A stretch of 64,000 nucleotides of DNA, taken from assembly GCA_038136035.1 (NCBI GenBank), contig JAYPYV010000015.1:3515-67514 (forward strand), given 5' to 3'. The notes under the pieces are model-generated. The model had not been told where the DNA came from. It was given only the letters and a program-made list of their open reading frames with translations, and searched no databases. The number at the start of each line of letters is the position of its first letter. Position 1 is the first letter of the stretch. This document shows positions 8,371 through 17,063 of this stretch, piece by piece. The stretch is from UBA9926 sp023261215 (GTDB taxonomy: Bacteria > Pseudomonadota > Gammaproteobacteria > Pseudomonadales > Azotimanducaceae). Position numbers and translations under genes: made by a program.

Positions 8371-8400
8371 AATAATTAATGGTAACCATTAATAAGTCAA
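8371..8400 (-). promoter_or_regulatory. Candidate repressor operator inside the thiolase promoter
   Basis: ATTAATGGT (8375-8383) and ACCATTAAT (8385-8393) form a perfect 9-bp inverted repeat around one base. Read on the minus strand, TTGACT (rc of 8395-8400) makes a good -35 box, and an AT-rich -10 (AATTAT or ATTATT) lies 17-18 bases on. The palindrome fills the spacer between the two, the usual place for a repressor site. The thiolase start is about 150 bases downstream. The regulator is unknown. Confidence 0.5.
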
Positions 8401-8428
8401 TTGGTGCCAAGACCGGTAATGATGACCT

Positions 8429-10243
8429 TCAGTAGCGGTCGCCCTGGGCAAGGTGAGTGAGGCTTTCTTCTAAGCCTCCGGGACGATTGCGGGCGAGCCA
8501 GCAGGCGCGGTGTTGCTCGCGAATGGACTTGAGCTGGCGCCCCAATCGCTGCCGCTCTCGGGTCAGTCCTTTAGAGCCGTCTTGTTGGCGCCGAAACAGG
8601 GTGAGATGTTCGAGCCCCTGTCGCGCCATGGCAGCACCAAGACTGAGCTCGGATTGGACCAGTGATAGTTCACTGGTGAGGTTGGGTAAGGTCTCTTTTT
8701 CAATGGTGCTCAGCTCGTTCAAGCTGCGATCTAATGCGCGGTTGGTGACTCGCTCGGTCAAACGCGGTTCGTCGCGCATGGGCCAGAACAATAAGCGGTT
8801 AAACAAGGTGGCATTGGGTGGTTGAGCAGCCAAGTCATCCGGGGTTTTGCCCAAGGCCAGAAGGCGTTTCGCAAGCGCAAGCGAGCCGAGCTTAAAGAAG
8901 ACGAGATTGATGGCTGAGGCGAGATCTTTCTCGATGTTCGCGTTGGTATGCCAGCTGGCTGAAGCGCCCAGCACGAAGCCAGGGTAGCTGATGGGCAACG
9001 TCTGATGGTGCCCATGATCCCCCCAGTCTGTGACGAGGTAGCCCTCAGCACCATGGCGTTTGCCGGCTTGCCCGGCCAGCGCGAGATTGCCAGCCGCATT
9101 CGTCAAGCGACCGGTTAACGAATTCCAGCTCGAGGTCCCGGGACAAACATAAAAGGGGATACCCGAGGCCTTCATTTGCTGGCACTGGTGACTAAACGGA
9201 TGATTAGCCTCGTATCCCCAGATCAGCGCGGTTGCCGCATTGGAAAGTTGGGGGAGACACGCCGGGTCCTCGAGAACGATGTCGCCCCAAAAAAGGGGTT
9301 TTCGTCCCTCACCCGTGACCAGTGCTTGGAGCTTGCCGAGAAAATCGAGGTAAACGGCGGTTTTACCTTCTCGCTCGCAACGGCGCCGGCTGAAGCCTAG
9401 ACCGAGTTCCCATGGCTCGTCGCCGCCGATGTTGACGAGATGGCTATCGAAGAGTGGTAGGTATTCACGATACAGCGCAGCGATGAAATCCAAACTTTTC
9501 TTAGTGGGTTTTAAGGTGCTGCCGAACGGCAGGCGCTGACCAGAGATCGGGTGAACAAAGCCATTCGGGCATTCCGCCAAACCCTTGTAGGGTTCGTGCC
9601 GCAACCATCGTTCGAAGTGACCAAAGGAATTGAAGTTGGGGACCAACTCGATGTACCGATTCGTGCAGTAGCGTTGAATCTCAAGAAGGTCGTCAGCCGT
9701 GAGTGGTGACGCGTCGCGCCAAACCGACTCATGGGCGATGAAGGCAAACGTGTGCTCAGTATAAAGTTGCAGCTGGTTGTATTTGAGATCCGCGAACTGA
9801 TCGATCAATTGTTTGAATGTTGCCAATGTGGGCACCTTGCAGCGACTGATGTCGAGCATGACGCCTCGGTGGGCGAAGTCAGGTTCGTCGGTGATCTGGC
9901 AGTAGGTGAGCTTGCCTCTCGATTGTCGAAGCATTTGGCTGAGCGTCGTGAGGCCCCGGAAGGCGCCCGTTTCCTGACCTGCTCGAATATCGATGCCCTT
10001 TGAATGAATGGAAATGGTGTAAGCATCAATCGATTGGGTGCCGCCGCCGAGGTGAACCCTGAGGGCTGGGCTCAGATCGTCTCGTGCCGTGATCTTGAAA
10101 TTTTCGTGCCCCGTGGCAAAACGCTGACAGCTTTGCCTGAACCTGTCTGAAAATGTTCGCTTGAGGATCATAGGCAGGGTTGCCCGAAGGTCTAATTGCC
10201 CAGGCTTTGTGATGATTCGTTTCGGCGGAGGAAAGAGCTTCAT
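8429..10243 (-). CDS. Glycoside hydrolase family 20 beta-N-acetylhexosaminidase-like protein
   Basis: 604 residues from MKLFPPP; the upstream in-frame extension overlaps the start region of glpK on the other strand and has no family similarity. Residues about 75-120 look like the small GH20b domain, then the TIM barrel begins (RGVMLDISRCKVP). The catalytic pair is D275-E276 in NIGGDEPWELG, as required for substrate-assisted hydrolysis of terminal GlcNAc or GalNAc. The last 180 residues are a helical extension. No signal peptide is visible, unlike most bacterial GH20 enzymes, so it may act in the cytoplasm on imported oligosaccharides or recycled cell-wall sugars. No amino-sugar genes are adjacent. 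Confidence 0.85.
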   Translation of the reverse strand: MKLFPPPKRIITKPGQLDLRATLPMILKRTFSDRFRQSCQRFATGHENFKITARDDLSPALRVHLGGGTQSIDAYTISIHSKGIDIRAGQETGAFRGLTTLSQMLRQSRGKLTYCQITDEPDFAHRGVMLDISRCKVPTLATFKQLIDQFADLKYNQLQLYTEHTFAFIAHESVWRDASPLTADDLLEIQRYCTNRYIELVPNFNSFGHFERWLRHEPYKGLAECPNGFVHPISGQRLPFGSTLKPTKKSLDFIAALYREYLPLFDSHLVNIGGDEPWELGLGFSRRRCEREGKTAVYLDFLGKLQALVTGEGRKPLFWGDIVLEDPACLPQLSNAATALIWGYEANHPFSHQCQQMKASGIPFYVCPGTSSWNSLTGRLTNAAGNLALAGQAGKRHGAEGYLVTDWGDHGHHQTLPISYPGFVLGASASWHTNANIEKDLASAINLVFFKLGSLALAKRLLALGKTPDDLAAQPPNATLFNRLLFWPMRDEPRLTERVTNRALDRSLNELSTIEKETLPNLTSELSLVQSELSLGAAMARQGLEHLTLFRRQQDGSKGLTRERQRLGRQLKSIREQHRACWLARNRPGGLEESLTHLAQGDRY

Positions 10244-10315
10244 GTCTTGATCGACGGTCGGTAGGATGAGGTGAGGTTGTACTCTATTCTTGAACAAAAA
10301 TACACGGATGCAGAG

Positions 10316-11803
10316 ATGGGTAAATATATTCTCGCGATAGATCAAGGGACCACCAGTTCGCGCGCGATCATTTTTGATGAGTCTGGCCACGCCAAAGGCA
10401 CCGCACAGGAGGAGTTCCCACAGTATTTTCCGAATGATGGATGGGTTGAACACGACCCCGAAGAGATCTGGGTGTCTGTGTTAAATGTCATCAATGCCGC
10501 GGTGGCTCAAGCCGGCGTGAGCGCGTCGGACCTGTGTGTGGCGGGCATCACCAATCAGCGTGAGACCACTGTGATCTGGGATCGGCAAACCGGTGAGCCC
10601 ATCGGGCGGGCTATTGTTTGGCAAGATCGACGAACCGCTGCGGATTGTCAGCAGCTAAAGGATGAAGGGCTCGAGGCCATGTTTCGCGCGAAGACAGGGC
10701 TCCTGCTGGATCCCTATTTTTCTGCCACTAAAGTCCGTTGGATGCTCCAGCATATTGAGGGTGTTAAAGAGGCCGCGGTTAAGGGTCGCCTTGCGTTCGG
10801 GACCATCGATACCTTCCTGATTTGGCGCTTGACCGAGGGTCGAGTCCATCGTACGGATGCCACCAACGCTGCGCGAACGGGTCTTTTCAATATCCATCAG
10901 CAATGCTGGGATCAGGACATTCTCAACGCGCTGCAAATTCCGGAAAGCCTGTTACCGGAGGTCATGGATTCGAGTGCTGATTTTGGCCGCATCGATGCGT
11001 CTATTCTGGGCGAAGAAATCCTTATCGGTGGGGTCGCAGGTGATCAGCAGGCTGCGCTGATCGGGCAGGGGTGTTTTGACGTCGGAATGATGAAGAGCAC
11101 TTACGGAACGGGCTGTTTCATGATTCTGAATTCGGGGTCCCAGCCGCTCAGTTCCGACCATGCGCTGCTTACGACGGTCGCTTATCGGCTGAAGGGGCAG
11201 GTGACCTATGCGTTAGAAGGTTCAATCTTTGTGGCCGGCGCCGCGGTTCAGTGGCTCCGGGATAAGCTGAAGATCATCGATCACGCCGGTGATACTGAAA
11301 CGATTGCGGCGTCGACCGAAGAGCCCGAGGGCCTCGTTGTGGTGCCAGCGTTTACAGGGCTTGGGGCGCCCTATTGGGATCCAGAGGCTCGGGGTGCGAT
11401 TTTGGGGCTCACCCGAGATACCGGGGACGATGCGATTGTGACGGCTACTCTAACAGCTGTTGCCTACCAGACACGCGATCTGCTGCTCGCCATGCGTTCA
11501 GATGGATTAGCGCCGAATCTTGTTCGAGTTGATGGTGGAATGGTGAACAATAACTGGTTTGCACAACGGTTGGCTGATGTCCTTGCGGTGCCCGTTGACC
11601 GCCCGGCGAACGTTGAGACCACGGTCCTTGGTGCGGCGTACTTAGCCGGTCTACAAGCAGGACTTTACAATAGCCTCGAAGATTTGGCCGCTCGCTGGCA
11701 GCTCGATCGACGATTTGAGGCCGAGTGGGACCAGGCCCTCATTGATCAGCGTTACGACGGTTGGACCCGAGCGGTCCAGGCCGTGCGTCATTTTTCAGGT
11801 TAA
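10316..11803 (+). CDS. glpK: Glycerol kinase
   Basis: 495 residues of the FGGY kinase family, phosphorylating glycerol to glycerol 3-phosphate. Diagnostic motifs are AIDQGTTSSRAIIFD at the N-terminus, GITNQRETT, WQDRRTA, KSTYGTGCF and GLGAPYWDPEARG. The start at MGKYILAI is chosen over an upstream TTG-type start 45 bases earlier because it is the family N-terminus. It is divergent from the hexosaminidase gene with only 72 bases between them, and no glpF, glpD or glpR is nearby. The stop overlaps the end of the convergent aminotransferase gene by four bases. Confidence 0.96.
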   Translation: MGKYILAIDQGTTSSRAIIFDESGHAKGTAQEEFPQYFPNDGWVEHDPEEIWVSVLNVINAAVAQAGVSASDLCVAGITNQRETTVIWDRQTGEPIGRAIVWQDRRTAADCQQLKDEGLEAMFRAKTGLLLDPYFSATKVRWMLQHIEGVKEAAVKGRLAFGTIDTFLIWRLTEGRVHRTDATNAARTGLFNIHQQCWDQDILNALQIPESLLPEVMDSSADFGRIDASILGEEILIGGVAGDQQAALIGQGCFDVGMMKSTYGTGCFMILNSGSQPLSSDHALLTTVAYRLKGQVTYALEGSIFVAGAAVQWLRDKLKIIDHAGDTETIAASTEEPEGLVVVPAFTGLGAPYWDPEARGAILGLTRDTGDDAIVTATLTAVAYQTRDLLLAMRSDGLAPNLVRVDGGMVNNNWFAQRLADVLAVPVDRPANVETTVLGAAYLAGLQAGLYNSLEDLAARWQLDRRFEAEWDQALIDQRYDGWTRAVQAVRHFSG

Positions 11804-12972
11804 GCCAGTGCGGAAATGAGTTTCTTTAAGATAGCGACGATTTGGTCTGCTTCTGATTCGGTCAGGATTAAAGGTGGTAGTAAGCGAATCACCGACCCAG
11901 CCGTCACGTTAATTAAAAGACCTTCGGCGAGCGCTTGACCGACCAGCTCGCCACAGTCTGACTTCAGCTCAATACCGATCATCAACCCTTGGCCGCGTAT
12001 TTCCTTTACCAGATTGATGCCCTGGAGCGCTTCTTTGAGAGATGTCCGAAGATATTCGCCCATGGCCTCTGCGTGTTCTGGGACCCGCTTTGCCTCAAAA
12101 ACATCCAGCACCGCGTGCGCGGCAGCACAAGACAGCGGGTTACCGCCAAAGGTGGAACCATGATTGCCAGGTCCAAGAACTTTCGAGGCACGACCCGCGG
12201 CCATGCAGACGCCAATGGGTACGCCGTTGGCTAGCCCTTTCGCGGTGGTGACCACATCCGGGAGGATGCCCGCATGCTGATAGCAAAAAAAGCGACCCGT
12301 GCGGCCATTACCCGATTGGACCTCGTCGATCATGAGCAACCACTCATTGGCGTCGCAGAGCGCTCGCAGGCCTTTGAGGTAGTCTTGATCGGCGATTTGA
12401 ATACCCCCTTCACCTTGGATAGGTTCGATGAAGATCGCGACAATATTTTGATTATGGGCTGCGACCTGCTTAATCGACTCGATGTCATTAAACGGGACGC
12501 GTACAAAGCCGCTCACCAACGGTTCGAAACCAGCCTGTACTTTTCGGTTGCCTGTTGCCGTTAGCGTGGCCATGGTGCGGCCATGAAATGCGTTTTCTGC
12601 GACAATGATAGCGGGCTCTTGAACGCCGCGTTGGTGGCCGTAGAGACGAGCGATTTTTATGGCACATTCGCAGGCTTCAGCGCCGGTGTTGCCAAAAAAC
12701 ATATTCTCCATGCCTGAGAGGGCAGCTAACCGTTCGGCGAGTCGCTCTTGATTAGGGATGCGGTAGAGGTTGGACGTGTGCAGAAGCGCTTCACTTTGCG
12801 CGGTGATGGCGGCCCGAACCTCGTCATGCGCGTGACCCAAGGCAACAACACCCAATCCAGAGAGCGCATCAAGATATCTTCGCCCCTCGCGGTCAATTAA
12901 CCAGCATCCCTCGCCTTTGATAAACTCAACGTCGAGCCGGCCATAAGTGGGCATGAGTGCTGGAGTGGTCAT
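11800..12972 (-). CDS. argD: Acetylornithine aminotransferase (class III PLP enzyme)
   Basis: 390 residues; transfers the amino group between N-acetylornithine and 2-oxoglutarate in arginine synthesis. Seen are the N-terminal YGRLDVEFIKGEGCWL with DREGRRYLDALSG, the cofactor loop FGNTGAEACE, the aspartate in LLMIDEVQSGNGRTG and the Schiff-base lysine in VVTTAKGLANGVPIG. The start MTTPALM is preferred because AGGAA lies eight bases upstream; another Met eight codons earlier has no ribosome site. ArgD, AstC and related aminotransferases are hard to separate, so the symbol rests on the overall pattern and on argG being in the same region. Confidence 0.85.
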   Translation of the reverse strand: MTTPALMPTYGRLDVEFIKGEGCWLIDREGRRYLDALSGLGVVALGHAHDEVRAAITAQSEALLHTSNLYRIPNQERLAERLAALSGMENMFFGNTGAEACECAIKIARLYGHQRGVQEPAIIVAENAFHGRTMATLTATGNRKVQAGFEPLVSGFVRVPFNDIESIKQVAAHNQNIVAIFIEPIQGEGGIQIADQDYLKGLRALCDANEWLLMIDEVQSGNGRTGRFFCYQHAGILPDVVTTAKGLANGVPIGVCMAAGRASKVLGPGNHGSTFGGNPLSCAAAHAVLDVFEAKRVPEHAEAMGEYLRTSLKEALQGINLVKEIRGQGLMIGIELKSDCGELVGQALAEGLLINVTAGSVIRLLPPLILTESEADQIVAILKKLISALA

Positions 12973-13033
12973 AGCGGTTTCCTGCTGAGAGTTCATTCAA
13001 TTCAACCCACAGCGTTTGCAGGCGAAGGAGGCG

Positions 13034-14641
13034 ATGATAAACCAGAACGAGACTCCGTCGAAAGAATCGACGCCGCCATCGCGCTTATCGCCCGTGACGC
13101 TCAGTTTGATGGTTGCTCGATTCAGTGCGATTTGCGATGAAATGGCGACGGTGCTGAGCGCCACCGCGTGCTCCCCCAATATCAAAGACCGTTTGGATTT
13201 CTCGTGCGCACTCTTTGATCGACAGGGTGCGCTCTTTGCGCAAGCGGCCCACGTGCCCGTTCATTTGGGCAGCATGGCTTTCGCCATGCGGGATATCGTC
13301 AAAGCCTTCCCCTGGAAGCCAAACGACCAGGTGATTTTCAATGACCCCTTCTTGGGTGGCACGCACCTTCCAGACGTAACCTTGGTGCAACCCTTTTTTA
13401 TCCATGGCGAGCACATGGGGTTCGTTGCCAACCGCGCTCACCATGCTCAAATTGGCACCGACGTCCCAGGCTCGATGCCGCTTGCTTCGCATATTGATGA
13501 GGAGGGGTTTTTGATCGCCCCTCGCGCGCTTTATCGAGAAGGTGTCCTCGACGAGGCGTTTTACACCGAGCTCTGTCGTGCCGTGGGCTCGAACACCGCG
13601 GCGGATCTTGCGGCTCAGCGCAGCGCCAATTTGGCCGGCGTGCGACGCATCGAATCCTTGCTCGAGGATCAGCCAATCGCGTCCATTCTTTCGGAACTGA
13701 ACGCCTATGGTGCTGCCATGGCCAGATCCGGTTTAGCCTCTCTCCCCGAGGGTCGCTACGCTTTTTCCGACACCATGGACGGGGATGGCTTCGGTAACGA
13801 TGCGGTCCTAATTCATTGCGCCATCACTGTGAGTCCTTCGGGTCTGGACGTTGACTTTGAGGGGACCAGCCCGGCCGTGAAGGGCAATATCAATTGTCCG
13901 TTATCTGTGACGGCTGCCGCGGTCTTCTATGCGTTTCGCTGTCTTTTGAGTGATGACACGCCCGCCTGCGCGGGCGTTTTTGACGCCATCTCGATCAAGG
14001 CGCCGAGTGGCTGTCTGGTAAACGCAGAACGCCCCAGCGCAACCGCCGCAGGCAATGTAGAAACGTCCATGCGGATCGTCGACGTCGTGTTGGGTGCCTT
14101 GGCCTTGGCGCTTCCCAATCGGATACCGGCAGCGAGCCAAGGCACCATGAATAACGTCGCGATGGGCTGTCGAGGTCAGGATGCCTGGGATTACTACGAA
14201 ACCTTAGGCGGGGGTGCAGGCGCCAGTGCCGTGGCCCCAGGCGCCAGTGCGATTCAAGTGCACATGACCAACACATTGAACACCCCGATTGAAATCCTGG
14301 AAATGCGTTATCCGCTTCAGATCGTTCGGTATCAGCGGCGTCGAGGTTCGGGTGGAGCGGGCGTGCATGCTGGCGGAGATGGACTGATTAGGGCTTATCA
14401 ATTTCTTGAGGACACGGAAGTCACGTTGTTGACGGAGCGACGAACGTCCCAGCCCTGGGGGTTATCGGGCGGACAGCACGGTCAATCTGGGCGAAACCGA
14501 TTGGATGGCCTTGATGTTGGCGGAAAGATTGCCTTCCAGGCGAGTAAAGGCCAAGTGCTGGAGCTAGAAACACCTGGTGGGGGCGGTTGGGGAGAGACAA
14601 TCCATGATCTAGCCGCTGACGTAAAGCAGGAAACAAGATAA
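13034..14641 (+). CDS. Hydantoinase B/5-oxoprolinase family protein without an adjacent A subunit
   Basis: 535 residues of the HyuB family (N-methylhydantoinase/acetophenone carboxylase/oxoprolinase B subunit). Family blocks seen: FSCALFDRQGALFAQAAHVPVHLGSM, NDPFLGGTHLPDVTLVQP, FVANRAHHAQIGTDVPGSMP and the Gly-rich GGDGLIR and LETPGGGGWG near the end. These enzymes hydrolyse a cyclic amide or carboxylate a ketone with ATP, but the ATP-binding A subunit is normally the preceding gene and is absent here. GAAGGAGG lies just before the ATG. It is divergent from argD with about 60 bases between them. Confidence 0.9.
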   Translation: MINQNETPSKESTPPSRLSPVTLSLMVARFSAICDEMATVLSATACSPNIKDRLDFSCALFDRQGALFAQAAHVPVHLGSMAFAMRDIVKAFPWKPNDQVIFNDPFLGGTHLPDVTLVQPFFIHGEHMGFVANRAHHAQIGTDVPGSMPLASHIDEEGFLIAPRALYREGVLDEAFYTELCRAVGSNTAADLAAQRSANLAGVRRIESLLEDQPIASILSELNAYGAAMARSGLASLPEGRYAFSDTMDGDGFGNDAVLIHCAITVSPSGLDVDFEGTSPAVKGNINCPLSVTAAAVFYAFRCLLSDDTPACAGVFDAISIKAPSGCLVNAERPSATAAGNVETSMRIVDVVLGALALALPNRIPAASQGTMNNVAMGCRGQDAWDYYETLGGGAGASAVAPGASAIQVHMTNTLNTPIEILEMRYPLQIVRYQRRRGSGGAGVHAGGDGLIRAYQFLEDTEVTLLTERRTSQPWGLSGGQHGQSGRNRLDGLDVGGKIAFQASKGQVLELETPGGGGWGETIHDLAADVKQETR

Positions 14642-14684
14642 ACTCAGCGGCCAGTTCGGTTAGCAAACCATGGGAGATACCCCA

Positions 14685-15008
14685 GTGACAGAGACTCAAG
14701 AACAAATCGCCCAGCAAATTGCCGAGCATCCCATTCTGATTTACATGAAAGGGTCTCCTGACCAACCTCGTTGCGGGTTCTCTGCGCAAGCATCCCAGGC
14801 GTTGATGGCTTGCGGAAAGCCTTTTGCTTACATTGACATTCTGTCGAATCCCGACATTCGTGCAGAGCTACCTCAATACTCTGAGTGGCCCACCTTCCCG
14901 CAGCTGTTTGTTCAGGGTGAATTGGTCGGGGGTTGCGATATCATCACCGAGATGTATCAAACCGGCGAATTGCAAACGCTCTTAAATGAGGTGCCTCTGC
15001 CGGAATAA
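14685..15008 (+). CDS. grxD: Monothiol glutaredoxin (Grx4 type)
   Basis: 107 residues; a CGFS-type glutaredoxin that binds and hands over [2Fe-2S] clusters with glutathione. The active site CGFS follows ILIYMKGSPDQPR, and WPTFPQLFVQGELVGGCDII is the glutathione-binding half. The GTG at 14685 is chosen: GGGAG lies eight bases upstream and the resulting N-terminus (M-TETQEQIAQQIAEHPIL) matches E. coli GrxD; the ATG at 14670 has no ribosome site. It follows the hydantoinase-B gene by 43 bases. The 225 bases after it up to the convergent rnt hold no recognisable feature. Confidence 0.95.
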   Translation: MTETQEQIAQQIAEHPILIYMKGSPDQPRCGFSAQASQALMACGKPFAYIDILSNPDIRAELPQYSEWPTFPQLFVQGELVGGCDIITEMYQTGELQTLLNEVPLPE

Positions 15009-15233
15009 TCTTTCCACGCTCGTCTAACTCAGGTGCCAGTGGTCGATAGATAGCGGGCAGTAGCGCGTTCAGAAGCAGGGCGGCGACGAGTTTGCGGACG
15101 GGCGGAGGATCAACTTCATCAGTAGACGAAACGACATCAATCGCCGCAGATTGGTTGTGGGTGCTAGCTCGACGCGCGCATGGGCTTGGCAGATCGATCG
15201 CAGTGGGGAGACAGTTTCGATCATCCGAATGGC

Positions 15234-15896
15234 CTAACCGTCTTCTTCATTCGTCAGTCGGTCATCCTGACCATCCCGCAGGACTGCTTCGGTATACGGC
15301 CATCGGTTGACCACTTCGCAAAAAAGATGCGCGGTTTTTTCGCAGTCATACAGTGCGGAGTGTGCCTCTGACGCGTTGAACCCAATGCCAGCGGCATCGC
15401 AGGCCCGCGCAAGAACGGTCTGTCCAAAGGCAACCCCGCCCAGCGTTGCGGTGTCAAAACTAGAAAATGGGTGAAAGGGATTACGCTTGATATTGTTGCG
15501 CTCGACCGCGGCGTTAACAAAGCCAAGATCGAACGATGCGTTGTGGCCGACCAGGACCGCGCGATGGCAACCCGTGCGTTTCAATTCCCGGCGGACTGCA
15601 CCAAAGATGTCTCGTAAGGCGTCGCCCTCGCTGATCGCGGCGCGAAGCGGATGATCAATTTTGATCCCAGTGAATTCCAATGCCGAGGCCTCAATATTGG
15701 CGCCTGGAAAGGGCTCAACATTATGAAACAGCTGCTCACCCAGGCGCATTTTGCCCTTTTCATCCATCGCCATGAGCACGGCACTGATTTCAAGAATGGC
15801 ATCGGTTCTTGCATTAAACCCACCGGTTTCTAAATCCACGACCACCGGTAAAAAACCTCTGAAGCGATGCGCGATGGGGGCTTTCTCGTCACTCAT
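15234..15896 (-). CDS. rnt: Ribonuclease T
   Basis: 220 residues of the DEDDh exonuclease superfamily. RNase T trims the 3' ends of tRNA, 5S and 23S rRNA. Exo I is DLETGG, followed by LEISAV; Exo II is HNASFDLGF, and Exo III is HSALYDCEKTA, giving the complete D-E-D-D-H set. The start MSDEKAP overlaps the pyrC stop (ATGA, 15893-15896), so it is translationally coupled to pyrC, the same pairing as in Pseudomonas. Confidence 0.96.
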   Translation of the reverse strand: MSDEKAPIAHRFRGFLPVVVDLETGGFNARTDAILEISAVLMAMDEKGKMRLGEQLFHNVEPFPGANIEASALEFTGIKIDHPLRAAISEGDALRDIFGAVRRELKRTGCHRAVLVGHNASFDLGFVNAAVERNNIKRNPFHPFSSFDTATLGGVAFGQTVLARACDAAGIGFNASEAHSALYDCEKTAHLFCEVVNRWPYTEAVLRDGQDDRLTNEEDG

Positions 15897-16942
15897 GCCC
15901 GGCTGCCTGCCGAGACCCGCCAGTGAATCCACTCACCGCCTCGCAAAGGTTTTAAAGGATGTGCGCCGAGCTTAAATTCGCTCGCGGGCTGCCAGGCTTG
16001 GCGTGTCAGTGTGATGGTGTCTTCGTTTCTTGGTAAACCATAAAAATCGGGCCCGAAGTGGCTGGCGAAACCCTCCAGTCGATCAAGCGCACCCATGGCA
16101 TCGAAGGCCTCGGCGTAAAGCTCGATGGCGGCGTGGGCCGTGTAACACCCAGCGGCGCAGCCACAAATGTTTTCCTTCGCTGATTGGGGGTGGGGCGCGG
16201 AATCCGTGCCCAGGAAAAAGGACGGGTCTCCAGAAGTGGCTGCTTTAATCAGCGCGTCCTGGTGCAGGTCTCGCTTGAGTATCGGCAAGCAAAAGAGCAG
16301 CGGCTTCATGCCATGGCCTAACATGTCCGTTCGGTTGTAGAGCAAATGGTGTGCGGTAATGGTGGCTGCGACTTTTTTGCTTGAGCCTCTGACAAAGTCA
16401 GCCGCTTCCTGTGTCGTGATGTGTTCGAGCACGACGGACAACTCGGAGAACCGATCAACGATGCGACGCAGTTCTCGGTCGATGAAGACTTTTTCTCGAT
16501 CAAAAACATCCACGTGGGGATCGGTGACTTCACCGTGAATGAGTAGCGGTATGCCTCTGGCTTCAAGACAAGCAAAGAGAGGGTCAAGGGCGGCGATGGA
16601 CGTGATGCCCGCATCAGAATTGGTGGTTGCGCCGGCGGGGTAAAGCTTGCAGGCCGCGATCCCGCCCGCATCGATGGCGCGTTCGAGTTCTTTGGGGGAG
16701 AGCTGGTCGGTTAAATAGACCGTCATGAGCGGTTCGAATTTTCGACCCTTTGGAGTCGCCGCAAGAATTCGATCGCGATAGGCGATGACCGACTCTGCGC
16801 TGGTCACGGGTGGGACCAGATTAGGCATCACGATGGCTCGGCCAAAAATTCTCGAAACATCCGAGACCGTCGTGGTCAAAGCGTCACCATCCCGCAAATG
16901 GATATGCCAGTCGTCGGGGCGGGTGAGCGTGAGTTGATCCAT
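15893..16942 (-). CDS. pyrC: Dihydroorotase
   Basis: 349 residues; closes carbamoyl-aspartate to dihydroorotate in pyrimidine synthesis. The zinc ligands appear as DWHIHLRDG, the carbamylated lysine in ACKLYPAGATTNS, then LIHGEVTD, LEHITT, the AAT ITAHHL segment and the catalytic aspartate in GTDSAPH. This is the class II (E. coli PyrC) type. The start MDQLTLTRPDDW is used; upstream in-frame codons overlap the argG leader on the other strand and are unlike the family. Divergent from argG. Confidence 0.97.
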   Translation of the reverse strand: MDQLTLTRPDDWHIHLRDGDALTTTVSDVSRIFGRAIVMPNLVPPVTSAESVIAYRDRILAATPKGRKFEPLMTVYLTDQLSPKELERAIDAGGIAACKLYPAGATTNSDAGITSIAALDPLFACLEARGIPLLIHGEVTDPHVDVFDREKVFIDRELRRIVDRFSELSVVLEHITTQEAADFVRGSSKKVAATITAHHLLYNRTDMLGHGMKPLLFCLPILKRDLHQDALIKAATSGDPSFFLGTDSAPHPQSAKENICGCAAGCYTAHAAIELYAEAFDAMGALDRLEGFASHFGPDFYGLPRNEDTITLTRQAWQPASEFKLGAHPLKPLRGGEWIHWRVSAGSRA

Positions 16943-17063
16943 GCGCGCATTGTAACACTCGGGAGGCACCATCTGTTCCGCCTTTCCAGGCGGTTCTGAG
17001 TTGAGATCTGGTTTCGAACGCGGCAAACGTTTACCATACCGCCGCTTCGAATTAGGGGTGATC

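Noticed and set aside
17001..17063. Longer argG start and other upstream in-frame extensions (pyrC, rnfE, rnfB, ispZ, GH20)
   Set aside because: The extra residues are unlike the families and usually overlap the divergent or upstream neighbour; the conserved N-termini begin at the chosen starts.
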